Positions 29,937 to 41,212 of a stretch of DNA of 63,914 nucleotides are shown one piece after another. The DNA is from Dysgonomonas sp. ZJ279. GTDB taxonomy: Bacteria > Bacteroidota > Bacteroidia > Bacteroidales > Dysgonomonadaceae. The stretch covers positions 1-63,914 of the forward strand of contig NZ_JAAKEL010000018.1 in assembly GCF_011039205.1 (NCBI RefSeq), given 5' to 3'. Both the position numbers and the translations under genes were made by a program. The stretch's first letter is position 1. Every line of letters begins with the position of its first letter. The notes below the pieces were generated by a model. The model saw only the letters and a program-made list of their open reading frames with translations, did not search any database and was not told the origin of the DNA.

Positions 29937-31307
29937 TTATTTAATCCACCCTTCATATTGAAAATCACAGTTCACCCAATCCTTATCAATAGATACATAC
30001 GTTCCTTTGATTTTAGCCTGCATCCATTTCTTCAATATTTCTTGCTGTTTCTTATCTTCTACTATTCCTTTTAAAGATTGGTAATCGTCCGAGACATTCG
30101 CAATATGACCCTCTACTTTTTCTTTCAATTTAACAATTGCAACAACATCTTTACCATTATCCTGTGTCATTTTAAAAGGTGCCGAAATTTCACCGACTTT
30201 CATTGTATTAACTACTTTACCTACTTCGGCAGGAAGTTCTTCCATCGTAAAACGAGGTGTTCCATAGTTTGAACTTTCCTGTTTACGGTTTACCATCAGA
30301 CCATTATTCTTACGAGTTTCCTTATCGGAAGAAAGTGAAGCCGCTTCGTCAAAAGAATACTTATTACTTCTGATTTCTGTAGCCAGCGTGTCCATTACAG
30401 CCATTGTTTTTTCCATATCTGCAGCCGGAACTTGAGGGCGAAGCAAAATATGACGGAAGTTAGCTCTGTCTCCTCTACGTTCTATTAGCTGAATAATGTG
30501 AAATCCATATTCAGTTTCAACAATATTTGATATTTTCTTAGGGTCATTAAGTGAGAATGCAACATTAGAAAACTCGGTCAATAACTGTGCACGTCCCATA
30601 AAACCTAGTTCACCACCTGCCGGTGCGGAACCTTTATCATCGGAGTACATAATCGCCATAGTGGCAAAACTTGTTTCACCTGAGTTGATACGATTTGTGA
30701 ATTCTCTTAACCGTTCTTTTATCTTATCCGTTTCGGTCAAAGGAATCTTCGGTTCAAATGTAATAATCTGTGCCTCCACAGTTGTTGGCACATAGGGCAG
30801 ACTATCTTGCGAGAGTTGGCTATAATACCTACGAACCTCCGATGGAGTCAGTGTATTCTTTTTACCTATTATATTTTTCTGTGCTTCCTGCACCAAATAG
30901 TTATTTCTAATCTGCTCGCGCCACTCTTCCCGTAATTCGGTCATAGGTGATCCCAAATATTCTTCGGCTTTTTCTTTTGAACCTAAGTTTGCAATTACAT
31001 TATTTTCATAACGTGTTACACTTCTTGCTATTTCAGATGGAGGTGCCTCTATACTATCGGCTTTCGCCTGATCTAAAAACAATTTTTGAACAGCTAACTG
31101 TTCTGGTATCAAGCAGTAAGGATCTCCTTCGATACGCTCCCCACGGGCTTGCATTTCCATACGGGCTTTCTCTACATCCGATTTCAGGATGGCTTCATCT
31201 CCTACTACCCAAATTATTTGATCGATAACATTATCCTGAGCCTTAGCTACAAAGCTCACACTCAACAATATAGTTAGAATAATTAGTTTTCCGGCACTTT
31301 TTATCAT
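29937..31307 (-). CDS. SurA-like periplasmic peptidyl-prolyl isomerase
   Basis: 456 residues. The signal peptide (LIILTILLSVSFVAKAQ) is followed by a SurA-type N-terminal chaperone region (VDQIIWVVGDEAILKSDVEKA without its first residues) and a parvulin domain (EAQIITFEP, then YSDDKGSAPAGGELGFMGR, ending ETEYGFHIIQLIE). A second, more diverged parvulin-like unit begins at NFRHILLRP. SurA helps outer-membrane proteins fold. It is the third of three related genes transcribed together, 78 bases after the gene at 31386. Confidence 0.9.
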   Translation of the reverse strand: MIKSAGKLIILTILLSVSFVAKAQDNVIDQIIWVVGDEAILKSDVEKARMEMQARGERIEGDPYCLIPEQLAVQKLFLDQAKADSIEAPPSEIARSVTRYENNVIANLGSKEKAEEYLGSPMTELREEWREQIRNNYLVQEAQKNIIGKKNTLTPSEVRRYYSQLSQDSLPYVPTTVEAQIITFEPKIPLTETDKIKERLREFTNRINSGETSFATMAIMYSDDKGSAPAGGELGFMGRAQLLTEFSNVAFSLNDPKKISNIVETEYGFHIIQLIERRGDRANFRHILLRPQVPAADMEKTMAVMDTLATEIRSNKYSFDEAASLSSDKETRKNNGLMVNRKQESSNYGTPRFTMEELPAEVGKVVNTMKVGEISAPFKMTQDNGKDVVAIVKLKEKVEGHIANVSDDYQSLKGIVEDKKQQEILKKWMQAKIKGTYVSIDKDWVNCDFQYEGWIK

Positions 31308-31385
31308 TTCATCTGTTTATTAAAATCGCGTAAATATAGTGATAATGTATTACTTTTCTCTTAACGATAAAAAAGAAGTTATAGT

Positions 31386-32252
31386 CTATTTGTCATAAAA
31401 CTTTATTTCATTATTCGATATCGCTTTATCATACAAATCTTTTTGTATTTCTTCCAAATAGCTGGCACGCCTTTTTTCTTTGAATATATCCGACAATTGT
31501 CCCTTTATATATTCGTAAGGAGCTTCACTTCCTGTTAACTTATATTCTTTGATATTGAGCAAGTATACAAAAGAAGAATCACTGACCTCAATACTTTTAT
31601 TTGTTTTAAGAAATTGGTCCCTATCAGTAACAAGAAGAGGTATATTATCCATAACATCGTCGAAACTAACCCATCTATCGTAAAAATACTCATAATTCAC
31701 AGCATTTTGCAATGTATTTTTTTCGATATTTTCGATAGCTGCATCTGTTGTTTGTTTATACCATTTCTTAAAATTATTCAACTGAGGCGACCCCGCAGGT
31801 ATCTTAAGATAGAGGCCTTTTATTATACTACCTTCAAGTTTGAACATTTCTTTATTTTCCTCATAGTAAGCTTTCAGCTCGCTATCGGAACTTATTCTGG
31901 AAAAGCGCTCCTTGAACAATTGTTCCTGATAAGAATTTGTTATCAGTGATTTGCGATAATCTTCTACCAGCTCATCTATTGTTGCTTTATTCAGAATATT
32001 TTGCTTAGCCTTATCATACATCAACTGATCATTAACCCATGTCTTGATATACGCCTGTGCTGTAGCTGCACTATCCTCTGCCGATAGTTTTTTAGGTAAG
32101 GCATCGTCGAGATCGGCCTTATACAATGTATTGTTTTGAACAGTCACAATAGGTTGCTTACTGGCATCGACATCTCCTATACCCGACTGCTTACAAGAGT
32201 AGGCAATAAAGAAAATGAATATTATTGTTATATAAATTCTGTTTTTAGTCAT
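31386..32252 (-). CDS. Lipoprotein related to parvulin/SurA chaperones, lacking a clear PPIase domain
   Basis: 288 residues. A lipoprotein signal (ITIIFIFFIAYSC) places the modified Cys near residue 20. The rest resembles the helical chaperone part of SurA-like proteins (VTVQNNTLYKADLDDALP, then YIKTWVNDQLMYDKA, DELVEDYRKSLI). No parvulin signature (GxLG...GYHIIxL) is seen. Its start overlaps the upstream gene stop by 4 bases, so the two are coupled. It is probably an accessory outer-membrane-protein chaperone. Confidence 0.82.
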   Translation of the reverse strand: MTKNRIYITIIFIFFIAYSCKQSGIGDVDASKQPIVTVQNNTLYKADLDDALPKKLSAEDSAATAQAYIKTWVNDQLMYDKAKQNILNKATIDELVEDYRKSLITNSYQEQLFKERFSRISSDSELKAYYEENKEMFKLEGSIIKGLYLKIPAGSPQLNNFKKWYKQTTDAAIENIEKNTLQNAVNYEYFYDRWVSFDDVMDNIPLLVTDRDQFLKTNKSIEVSDSSFVYLLNIKEYKLTGSEAPYEYIKGQLSDIFKEKRRASYLEEIQKDLYDKAISNNEIKFYDK

Positions 32253-34267
32253 CTTATTGTTTTTAAAACAGATTGATCGATATCTACCTTATATTTTCCA
32301 CGAAGATACGTATTCCACTTCGATTCCAATAGAACTTGATAATCTGATTCGACCAGATTCCTAACATCTTCGAATGTTTCGGGCGAATTAATTTTCTTTC
32401 CCACCACAATAAAGAATGGATAACCTTTACGCAAGGTAGGTTCTACATCCCCGAACGCTTTATTATCGACAAATGGATTGTCTCCCTTAGCCCACAAACC
32501 GGGTTCTAGCAGAGCAACTACCGAATCGGTATTTAATGTAGCGCTAATTTTCTGTGCCAGTTCACCTGTATTTTTATATTTGCCAGCTAAAATTTTCACT
32601 TGATTCAAGACTGATTCGTCTTTACAGTAAACGACTAAACCCTTATACTTAGCGGCATCCCATTTATATTTTGCTTTATGTTCATTGAAATACTTAGCCA
32701 AGCCGATTTCGTCTGTTTCCGACTTTTCCCAAATATTGCGATTTTTCACTCCAAATAATAAAAGTCCATCTGAATAATCAGTCATTAAATTAGCAAATTC
32801 AGGAGATCGTTCGTCCAATATAGAATCAGCATACGCAGAAACAGCCAAAGATGAATACACACCGAATAAGTCTTTTAACTTATCGGTAGAGAGATTAAAG
32901 TTTACGAACTGCATTGTTTGGATCATATCCAATTCCAAATCCTTCTTAGCCTCCTCTACGCCAATTTTAGATGCGAGATATTCCGCAAAATCGGCAACCG
33001 TATATTTTCTATCTCCTTCTATTGTAAAAAGAAGTTCATCCTGATTTGTTATTTCACGAATGAATAATGGGTCAAGGGGTTCAAATCTATTTGCAATAGC
33101 ATCCAACTTATTATATGCAGATGTGTTAACTACTAAGTTATATTTTTCTGCCTGTCGTTTTTGCCACATCTGTGTATAATATTCAGATCTTTCTCCATAC
33201 ATTATTTTATGCCGAAGTCCTTTTTCAACCACAGACAATGGGGGTATCGATATTTTATCTTTCAACCGTATTATATGATAACCATAATCTGTCATTACCG
33301 GTTTGCTCATATCACCGACATTCTCCACAGCGAATGCTGCAGTAATAAAACTGGATGGTAGTTGTGCATTTAAATCGTAGGCTCCAAAATCACAATCAGA
33401 TATTCCTGTTTGATTTACATCATTGTATGCCTGACATAATTTATCAAAATCTGATGATGTTTTTAATGTTTTATATACTTTATCTACAACCTTACCCACA
33501 CTATCTATCTGCTGTTTTGTGGGAGGTATATGAGAGAAATTGAACGCCACCTGCTCAAGAGAAACCTTTCCTCGTGCAGGTCGCTTACCCAAAACCTGTA
33601 TTATATGATATCCCCTGTTCGAACGGATAGGCATACTTATTTCGCCAACAGGTAGCGAATAGATTGCATCCTCAACAGGCATGGGCATTGTAAAGGGTGT
33701 AACCCAACCCAAGTAACCGTTTTGCGCTACTCTATCCATTACAATACTTGTCGTCTTTGTATTATCTATGAGACCATCACCCGAAAATCCGTTCTTGAGC
33801 AATTTATTTCTAAGGTTTACAGCTTCATTATATAGAGCAAGTGTATCAGCAGGAAATATATTTTGTTTATCAAATGGCAACAGCACATGATTTATTTCAA
33901 CATCTTCAAGCAGCCGATCATAAATCATCCTCACAACTCTACCTTCTGTCACAGTATCTCTTAAATAAGAGCCCGACAATTGTATTCTGTAAGAAGAATA
34001 ATCGCGTTTATAACTCGCAGTTGTATCTAATTTTTGAGCCTTAGCCTCCTCAACATTAAGTCTAAAATCAATAAAGGAATCAAGATACGACTCCAAACTC
34101 TCTTGTTCTCTTTGAAGGCTGTTATAATACGATCGCTCGACTTCGGATTTATAAATAGGTTTACCATTTATAGTAATAGCAACCGGATCATTCTGTTGCG
34201 CAGAACTATTCAAGCTAATAAATACTAGAATGAGTGATAAAAACAACTTTTGTTTCATTTTATTCAA
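32249..34267 (-). CDS. Periplasmic peptidyl-prolyl isomerase with two parvulin domains
   Basis: 672 residues (a Met at codon 4, 34258, could be the true start). The signal peptide is KLFLSLILVFISLNSSAQ. Two parvulin domains are visible: EINHVLLPF to NRGYHIIQVLGKRPARG, and VAFNFSH to TDYGYHIIRLKDK. A long C-terminal helical chaperone region follows. The architecture resembles SurA/PpiD-type folding factors. It is the first gene of the run of five genes that ends with mutL. Confidence 0.88.
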   Translation of the reverse strand: MNKMKQKLFLSLILVFISLNSSAQQNDPVAITINGKPIYKSEVERSYYNSLQREQESLESYLDSFIDFRLNVEEAKAQKLDTTASYKRDYSSYRIQLSGSYLRDTVTEGRVVRMIYDRLLEDVEINHVLLPFDKQNIFPADTLALYNEAVNLRNKLLKNGFSGDGLIDNTKTTSIVMDRVAQNGYLGWVTPFTMPMPVEDAIYSLPVGEISMPIRSNRGYHIIQVLGKRPARGKVSLEQVAFNFSHIPPTKQQIDSVGKVVDKVYKTLKTSSDFDKLCQAYNDVNQTGISDCDFGAYDLNAQLPSSFITAAFAVENVGDMSKPVMTDYGYHIIRLKDKISIPPLSVVEKGLRHKIMYGERSEYYTQMWQKRQAEKYNLVVNTSAYNKLDAIANRFEPLDPLFIREITNQDELLFTIEGDRKYTVADFAEYLASKIGVEEAKKDLELDMIQTMQFVNFNLSTDKLKDLFGVYSSLAVSAYADSILDERSPEFANLMTDYSDGLLLFGVKNRNIWEKSETDEIGLAKYFNEHKAKYKWDAAKYKGLVVYCKDESVLNQVKILAGKYKNTGELAQKISATLNTDSVVALLEPGLWAKGDNPFVDNKAFGDVEPTLRKGYPFFIVVGKKINSPETFEDVRNLVESDYQVLLESKWNTYLRGKYKVDIDQSVLKTIR

Positions 34268-34382
34268 AGCCTTATACCTGTTTAGTTTGTTCGATGAGTA
34301 GCACTATTATTAATGACTGGTACCCAATGGGCAAAGATACAAGAAATATAGGTTGGTAAAGTTTTAAAATATTGTAAAATAA

Positions 34383-34421
34383 AAAACTCTGCACACATTT
34401 TATCCATGTATGCAGAGTTTT
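34383..34421 (-). terminator. guaB: Terminator of guaB
   Basis: AAAACTCTGCA (34383-34393) and TGCAGAGTTTT (34411-34421) form a 11-bp stem, extended by an inner ACAT/ATGT pair. On the minus strand it is followed by a T-rich tract. It separates guaB from the chaperone operon. Confidence 0.85.
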
Positions 34422-34444
34422 AAGATATATTTTATCCGAAAAGC

Positions 34445-35938
<1,494 letters not shown>

Positions 35939-35948
35939 TTATTGCATG

Positions 35949-35956
35949 CAAAAATA
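35949..35956 (-). promoter_or_regulatory. guaB: Candidate -7 element for guaB
   Basis: On the minus strand TATTTTTG fits TAnnTTTG and lies 28 bases before the guaB ATG. A TTG-like -33 is 17 bases further upstream. Confidence 0.5.
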
Positions 35957-36099
35957 CATATTTTTAGCGAATCCAAGCACATGAATAGGTGAAAAAATAA
36001 TTAAAAGTAAGAGAAATAACAATAATAATTTGAAACGAATTAATATGGCGGTGTAATACTTTTTTAAACAACGACTATTCACTACATTTATAACCTTTT

Positions 36100-36129
36100 A
36101 AGGCCACAGACTTATTTATTTGTCCATCC
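36100..36129. repeat. Dispersed short repeat, copy A
   Basis: AAGGCCACAGACTTATTTAT, followed by a few Ts and GTCCATCC, closely matches the sequence at 60365-60394 and the core at 41008-41028. The core AGGTC-ACA-GACCT (degenerate in this copy) can form a small hairpin. Confidence 0.5.
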
Positions 36130-36153
36130 GGATATAACAATGAGTGGTAGTTA

Positions 36154-36174
36154 TAATGTCAAGATGTGACATTA
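36154..36174. promoter_or_regulatory. Inverted repeat upstream of the GH123-like gene
   Basis: TAATGTCA and TGACATTA form perfect 8-bp arms around AGATG, 68 bases before ATG 36242. It could be an operator for the lipoprotein glycosidase gene. The bound regulator is unknown. Confidence 0.45.
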
Positions 36175-36241
36175 AATATATTCTTTTATTTATTGAGATA
36201 TAGCATACAAAGACACACTATAAAACCAATATTTTATAACT

Positions 36242-38023
36242 ATGAAAAATTACCTGACTTTGGTAAGGAGCCTTATCGCCCTGACCATCTTTTGTGGAGT
36301 ACTGACAAGCTGTGAACAGAAAAGACCATTAAAGACTTGCGAGACATTCGCCGAAATGGCAGATCCGACATCCGACACACTATCAGACTGGAGTCAATCA
36401 CTCCCCGGACTGAATGCTTCTTTTGTTAGCATAGACACAAAATATCCTAAATCGGTGATGCCGCAACCCGAAAAAAATCAATCGTGCAAACTGACAGGAT
36501 GGAAAGGCGAAAAGCTCTCCGGCCAACTGTTGCTATGGAGTGCCGAAAATATACAACAGGTAGAATGCGAGTTCGGCGACTTTAAATCATCAGACGGAAC
36601 AGTTCTTTCCAATATAGCACAAGCCCGGTTTGTACGTTATGTAATGACAGATATATTTGAGCCCGGCTGTGGTTATCGTAAACCTGAAGATTTTCCGGCA
36701 TCACTGACTGCTGACATGCTCGATAATCTTGAATGCTTCAACATAGATGCGAAGACTGCACGCCCTGTATGGCTCACTGTAAGTATTCCTCAGTCCGCTA
36801 AAGCAGGAATATACACAGGTAAACTGAAGGTCTATGCCAGAGATCAGAAAACACAAGAATTTGAAATCAGCCTTGAAGTACAAGACCGCACGCTGCCTAC
36901 ACCATCCGAATGGGCTTATCATTTGGATTTGTGGCAACATCCGTCAGCGGTAGCACGTGTTCAGAATCTGAAAGTGTGGAGTGACGAACATTTCGAAGCG
37001 TTAAAACCTCTGATGAAAATGCTCGCTGATGCAGGTCAAAAAGTGATTACTGCAAATATAAATAAAGAACCTTGGAATAATCAATGTTTCGACCCTTATG
37101 CAGATATGATTACATGGACTAAAAATGCAGATGGAACATGGTCTTACGACTATACTATATTTGATAGGTGGGTACAAATGATGATGGATATAGGAATTAA
37201 TAAGATGATAAACTGTTATTCGATGATTCCTTGGAATAACGAGATTCACTATACTGATGCTGCCTCTGGAAAGGTAATAGATGTAAAAGCTGATCCCGGC
37301 ACAAAAATATTTGTCGACATGTGGACTCCATTCTTAACCGATTTCACAAAACACCTGAAAGATAAGAATTGGTTAGAAATAACAAATATAGCTATGGACG
37401 AGCGCTCTCCCGAATCGATGAAGGCTACAGTAGAACTTCTACAAAAAGTATCTCCCGAATTGGGCATATCATTAGCTGATAACCATCAGAGTTATAAAAA
37501 ATATCCGTTCATCAAAGATATGTGTGTAGCCGCAGGAGCAAAAGTCGATTCTGCCGATATAACTATGCGCAGAGAAAAAGGGCTTATAACTACTTACTAT
37601 GTATGCTGCTCTGACAAATTCCCGAATGTATTTACATGTTCCGACCCTGCGGAGGCTGTCTACATTAGCTGGTACGCTATTGCAGCCGACTACGACGGCT
37701 TTCTGCGCTGGGCATATAATTCGTGGGTGGAAAATCCATTAACAGATTCACGCTTCAGAACATGGCCCGGAGGTGATACATATATAGTATATCCTGATGC
37801 CCGTAGTTCTATTCGTTTCGAACGTCTGATAGAAGGCATACAGGATTTTGAAAAGATTCGTATGTTACGACAAGACCTTGAGAAAGCTAATACGGCAGAA
37901 TCATTAAGTAAATTGGATAAACTCAACACCGAGGTTGCAAAATTCAATACAATAGAACCTAAAGAACCCTATGTTGATATGCTCAACAAAGCGAAGACAA
38001 TGATCAATGAATTATCGCGATAA
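36242..38023 (+). CDS. GH123/DUF4091-type glycoside hydrolase lipoprotein
   Basis: 593 residues. A lipoprotein signal (LIALTIFCGVLTSC) gives a modified Cys near residue 28. The central domain and C-terminal DUF4091-like stretch (GFLRWAYNSWVENPLTDSRF, then YPDARSSIRFERLIEG) match the family that holds GH123 beta-N-acetylgalactosaminidases. The neighbouring acidic pair D386-E387 (in IAMDERSPES) corresponds to the Asp-Glu pair used in the substrate-assisted mechanism of that family. The substrate is inferred only. It faces the same terminator as the P-type ATPase gene. Confidence 0.75.
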   Translation: MKNYLTLVRSLIALTIFCGVLTSCEQKRPLKTCETFAEMADPTSDTLSDWSQSLPGLNASFVSIDTKYPKSVMPQPEKNQSCKLTGWKGEKLSGQLLLWSAENIQQVECEFGDFKSSDGTVLSNIAQARFVRYVMTDIFEPGCGYRKPEDFPASLTADMLDNLECFNIDAKTARPVWLTVSIPQSAKAGIYTGKLKVYARDQKTQEFEISLEVQDRTLPTPSEWAYHLDLWQHPSAVARVQNLKVWSDEHFEALKPLMKMLADAGQKVITANINKEPWNNQCFDPYADMITWTKNADGTWSYDYTIFDRWVQMMMDIGINKMINCYSMIPWNNEIHYTDAASGKVIDVKADPGTKIFVDMWTPFLTDFTKHLKDKNWLEITNIAMDERSPESMKATVELLQKVSPELGISLADNHQSYKKYPFIKDMCVAAGAKVDSADITMRREKGLITTYYVCCSDKFPNVFTCSDPAEAVYISWYAIAADYDGFLRWAYNSWVENPLTDSRFRTWPGGDTYIVYPDARSSIRFERLIEGIQDFEKIRMLRQDLEKANTAESLSKLDKLNTEVAKFNTIEPKEPYVDMLNKAKTMINELSR

Positions 38024-38064
38024 ATAAGAAAGAGCCGCTGGAATTCCAGCGGCTCTTTCTTATT
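38023..38064. terminator. Bidirectional terminator
   Basis: The 42 bases are a perfect palindrome centred on GAATTC (arm part AAGAAAGAGCCGCTGG), with T-runs on both sides. It sits exactly between the GH123-like stop and the P-type ATPase stop and can serve both. Confidence 0.92.
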
Positions 38065-38077
38065 ATATTCGTAGCAA

Positions 38078-40996
38078 TCATTTCTTTTGGATCAATCTTA
38101 CGATTTCGCCTATCCATAAAACAAAAGACGTTCCTCCTATTATTATCAGCCAATCCTGTATTGTTAGTGGCATTGTACGGAACACATCGCCACCGAATGT
38201 CACAATAAGAATTTGCCCTATAAGTATGATTAATGCAACCAATTCAAAGCCCAAGCTTTTATTCATTCCGGCTAAAGCCGATTTGCCTGTAGCATACGCC
38301 TTGGCATTAAACATATTCCAGAATTGAAGCAACACGAATACGGTAAAGAAATACGATAAGAAATAACGCTCTCTATCCTCCGGAGCTATATAATGAAATA
38401 CTGTATTCAAATGCTCGGGTGTTGCAAAATAATACATCATACTCAATAGTAAAACGACAAACAATATACCTACTATAAATATGCGTTTTGCAATTGGCGG
38501 TGTAACAATAAAATCGCTATTCTTACGCGGCTTCACATTCATTACATTAGGATCAGGAGGTAATGAAGCTAATGCTCCTGCGGCAAAAGTATCCATTATC
38601 AAATTTACCCAAAGCATCTGTGTAACGGTTAATGGCAGATCATGACCGAATATAGAGCCAAGAAAAACAATCAACAGAGCAGCTACATTTATTGTCAACT
38701 GGAACAAGATGAAACGCTGAATATTCTGATAAAGCGAACGCCCCCACATCACAGCAGTAGCAATACTACTAAACGAGTCGTCCAACAACGTAATATCACT
38801 CGCTTCTTTTGCTACCGATGTACCCGAACCCATAGATAGCCCGACATCGGCATAATTAAGGGCTGGCGCATCATTTGTTCCATCACCGGTAACAGCTACA
38901 ACTTCTCCCCTTTTTTTCAAGAGATTCACCAATCGTTGCTTATCTGTAGGACGAGCACGACACATTATCTTTAAATCTTTTACCCGATCATAAGCCTCTT
39001 CGTCTGATAAAGCTTCAAAATCAATACCGGCTATTATATTCAGGTCAGTATCCGATTCGTCTTGCCATATACCGATCTGACGACCTATCTCTTTGGCTGT
39101 ACCATATGTATCGCCTGTTACGATCTTCACTGCAATACCTGCATTCAAGCAACGATCTACAGCCTCAGGCACATCCGAACGAACTGGGTCTGAGATAGCT
39201 GCAATACCTAAGAAGACAAGATCGTCTCCGATAAGCTCATCAACGGTGCTATTTCCATTATCCTCCACTACCTTATAAGCAAAGCCCAAAGTACGCATTG
39301 CCTGATTCTGATATTGAAGCAACTGCTCATTTACCGCATCAACGTAGCCATCCATAGAAACTTGCCCTTCTTCCGTTAATACAGTTTCACTCTTAGCTAA
39401 AATAACTTCGGGTGCACCTTTCACATAAAGTATTTTTTTCTTTAGAAACGGAGAATTAGCATAAGTTGCCATATACTTACGTTCGGTAGAAAACGGCAAT
39501 TGATCTATTACATCTACTTTATCACGTATATTCGTATACTTAATCTTATTGCTGTTCAGCCATAGCAATAAAGCACCTTCGGTAGGATTACCCAGAGCGG
39601 TTACTTTATGAGCAACAGAATAATCGAGATACGCAGTAGAATTGGCAGACATATTTTCGACAACTAATTTACTGGCAACATCATCTGTCAATATTTGATC
39701 TTTTAATCCATAAAAGTTCGTATTATAAACCTGCATCTGATTCTGTGTAAGAGTTCCCGTTTTATCGGTACAGATAACCGTTGCTGCTCCCATTGTTTCG
39801 CACGCATGCATTTTACGCACCAGATTATTCATCTTCAGCATTCTGCGCATACTAAGCGCCAGACTCAGTGTAACACTCATCGGCAGACCTTCGGGTACAG
39901 CTACTACGACCAGAGTAACGGCAATCATAAAGTATTGAAGGATTTCACCTGCGACGTCAGTATCAACCCAAGAAGTAGAGTCAAGAGGGTTCACTCCAAA
40001 AAGATAACTAATAGCAGCAACTATACCGAAAGACAGAAAGCCTAAAGCTATCCATCTCAACCAGCCTCCTTTTTCTATACTTTTAGGTAATGCTTTCTTT
40101 TTACCTGCTAATTCGAATGCATCGTATACAATAGGTACCCATACTTTAGACAGTGCTATAACAGCACCCATAATAGCAGCACCCAACAGTGACAACTGGG
40201 TAAATGTCAGAACTTTCTCAGTGTCTAAGATTATATTTTTTATAAAAAGAACAGAAAAAGTTAGCATCGCTAATGACAAACCTATTACTCCGATAAATTG
40301 AGCCAGTTTTTCCAATTGCTTATTCAATGGTGTCTGACCTTCGACCTTCTCCGTAGATTTCTCTGCTACTTTTCCAAACTCGGTTGCATCACCTACTTTT
40401 GTTACTCGAAAGATTCCATGCCCATTAATGGCTTTAGTGCCTCTCAGCACCCAATTAGAAGGATAGGTAACACCTTCTTCGAAATGATCGGGATTTGTTG
40501 TTTTATCAATGCTCAACTCTCCGGTCAGGCAAGACTCGTCTATCTGAAGTGAAACAGCCTCAAGCAGTTCACCATCGGCAGCGACTTCATTCCCTATTTC
40601 GAGCAATACAATATCGCCTACTACAACATCTTTCTTCGGAACCTGACATACATTGCCGTTACGCATCAGCATCACGAGTTCTTCGTCATTCACTTGGTTG
40701 AGAACATCGAATTTTTTGCTTGCATCGCGTTCGAACCAAAAGGCAACACCTGTAGCCAAAAGGATAGCACAGAATATCCCTACTGTTTCGGCATATTCAT
40801 TATGAATAAAAGATATACCCAAAGAAAGAAATGCGGCTATAAGCAGCACACGTATAATCGGGTCTTTGAATTTTTCCAAGAAAAGCTTCCATAAGGGTTC
40901 TTTCTTTGGTGGTGTAAGGAGATTCACTCCATATTTTTCCCTGCTCTCTTTTACCTGAGCATCCGTAAGTCCTGAATAATGTTTTTTCTCTTCCAT
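38078..40996 (-). CDS. Calcium-type P-type ATPase (P2)
   Basis: 972 residues. It pumps cations (probably Ca2+) out of the cytoplasm. The N-terminal cation-ATPase segment is HYSGLTDAQVKESREKYG. The actuator domain has DESCLTGE, the usual TGES-type loop. The phosphorylation motif CTDKTGTLTQNQM has its Asp near residue 410. The hinge TGDGTNDAPAL lies near residue 705, and VVAVPEGLPMSVTLS marks the M4 ion site. There are about ten membrane segments. The metal cannot be proved from sequence alone; P2-type family membership is clear. Confidence 0.93.
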   Translation of the reverse strand: MEEKKHYSGLTDAQVKESREKYGVNLLTPPKKEPLWKLFLEKFKDPIIRVLLIAAFLSLGISFIHNEYAETVGIFCAILLATGVAFWFERDASKKFDVLNQVNDEELVMLMRNGNVCQVPKKDVVVGDIVLLEIGNEVAADGELLEAVSLQIDESCLTGELSIDKTTNPDHFEEGVTYPSNWVLRGTKAINGHGIFRVTKVGDATEFGKVAEKSTEKVEGQTPLNKQLEKLAQFIGVIGLSLAMLTFSVLFIKNIILDTEKVLTFTQLSLLGAAIMGAVIALSKVWVPIVYDAFELAGKKKALPKSIEKGGWLRWIALGFLSFGIVAAISYLFGVNPLDSTSWVDTDVAGEILQYFMIAVTLVVVAVPEGLPMSVTLSLALSMRRMLKMNNLVRKMHACETMGAATVICTDKTGTLTQNQMQVYNTNFYGLKDQILTDDVASKLVVENMSANSTAYLDYSVAHKVTALGNPTEGALLLWLNSNKIKYTNIRDKVDVIDQLPFSTERKYMATYANSPFLKKKILYVKGAPEVILAKSETVLTEEGQVSMDGYVDAVNEQLLQYQNQAMRTLGFAYKVVEDNGNSTVDELIGDDLVFLGIAAISDPVRSDVPEAVDRCLNAGIAVKIVTGDTYGTAKEIGRQIGIWQDESDTDLNIIAGIDFEALSDEEAYDRVKDLKIMCRARPTDKQRLVNLLKKRGEVVAVTGDGTNDAPALNYADVGLSMGSGTSVAKEASDITLLDDSFSSIATAVMWGRSLYQNIQRFILFQLTINVAALLIVFLGSIFGHDLPLTVTQMLWVNLIMDTFAAGALASLPPDPNVMNVKPRKNSDFIVTPPIAKRIFIVGILFVVLLLSMMYYFATPEHLNTVFHYIAPEDRERYFLSYFFTVFVLLQFWNMFNAKAYATGKSALAGMNKSLGFELVALIILIGQILIVTFGGDVFRTMPLTIQDWLIIIGGTSFVLWIGEIVRLIQKK

Positions 40997-41007
40997 TTTT
41001 GGATTTT

Positions 41008-41028
41008 GAGGTCACAGACCTAATTATT
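41008..41028. repeat. Dispersed short repeat, copy B
   Basis: GAGGTCACAGACCTAATTAT matches the core of copies A and C; the palindromic AGGTC-ACA-GACCT is perfect here. It lies 12 bases upstream of the ATPase start. Confidence 0.5.
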
Positions 41029-41157
41029 AATTTAATAAGTAAATACCTACTTTAGTTGTAACAGCTAATTGTAAACACTAAAAGTGCACTTATTGTTGAA
41101 TATTGCCCACAATAAGAATCGACAAAATTACAATTATTCGGGTAACTCAATAAAATA

Positions 41158-41195
41158 AAAGAAGAACTTAACCATTTCTTAGCAAGTTCTTCTTT
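41158..41195 (-). terminator. Terminator of the GntR regulator gene
   Basis: AAAGAAGAACTT (41158-41169) and AAGTTCTTCTTT (41184-41195) form a 12-bp stem with a 14-nt loop; a T-rich tract follows on the minus strand. It ends the mannosidase/GntR transcript before the ATPase gene. Confidence 0.85.
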
Positions 41196-41212
41196 ATATT
41201 TTTTAGGCCTAT

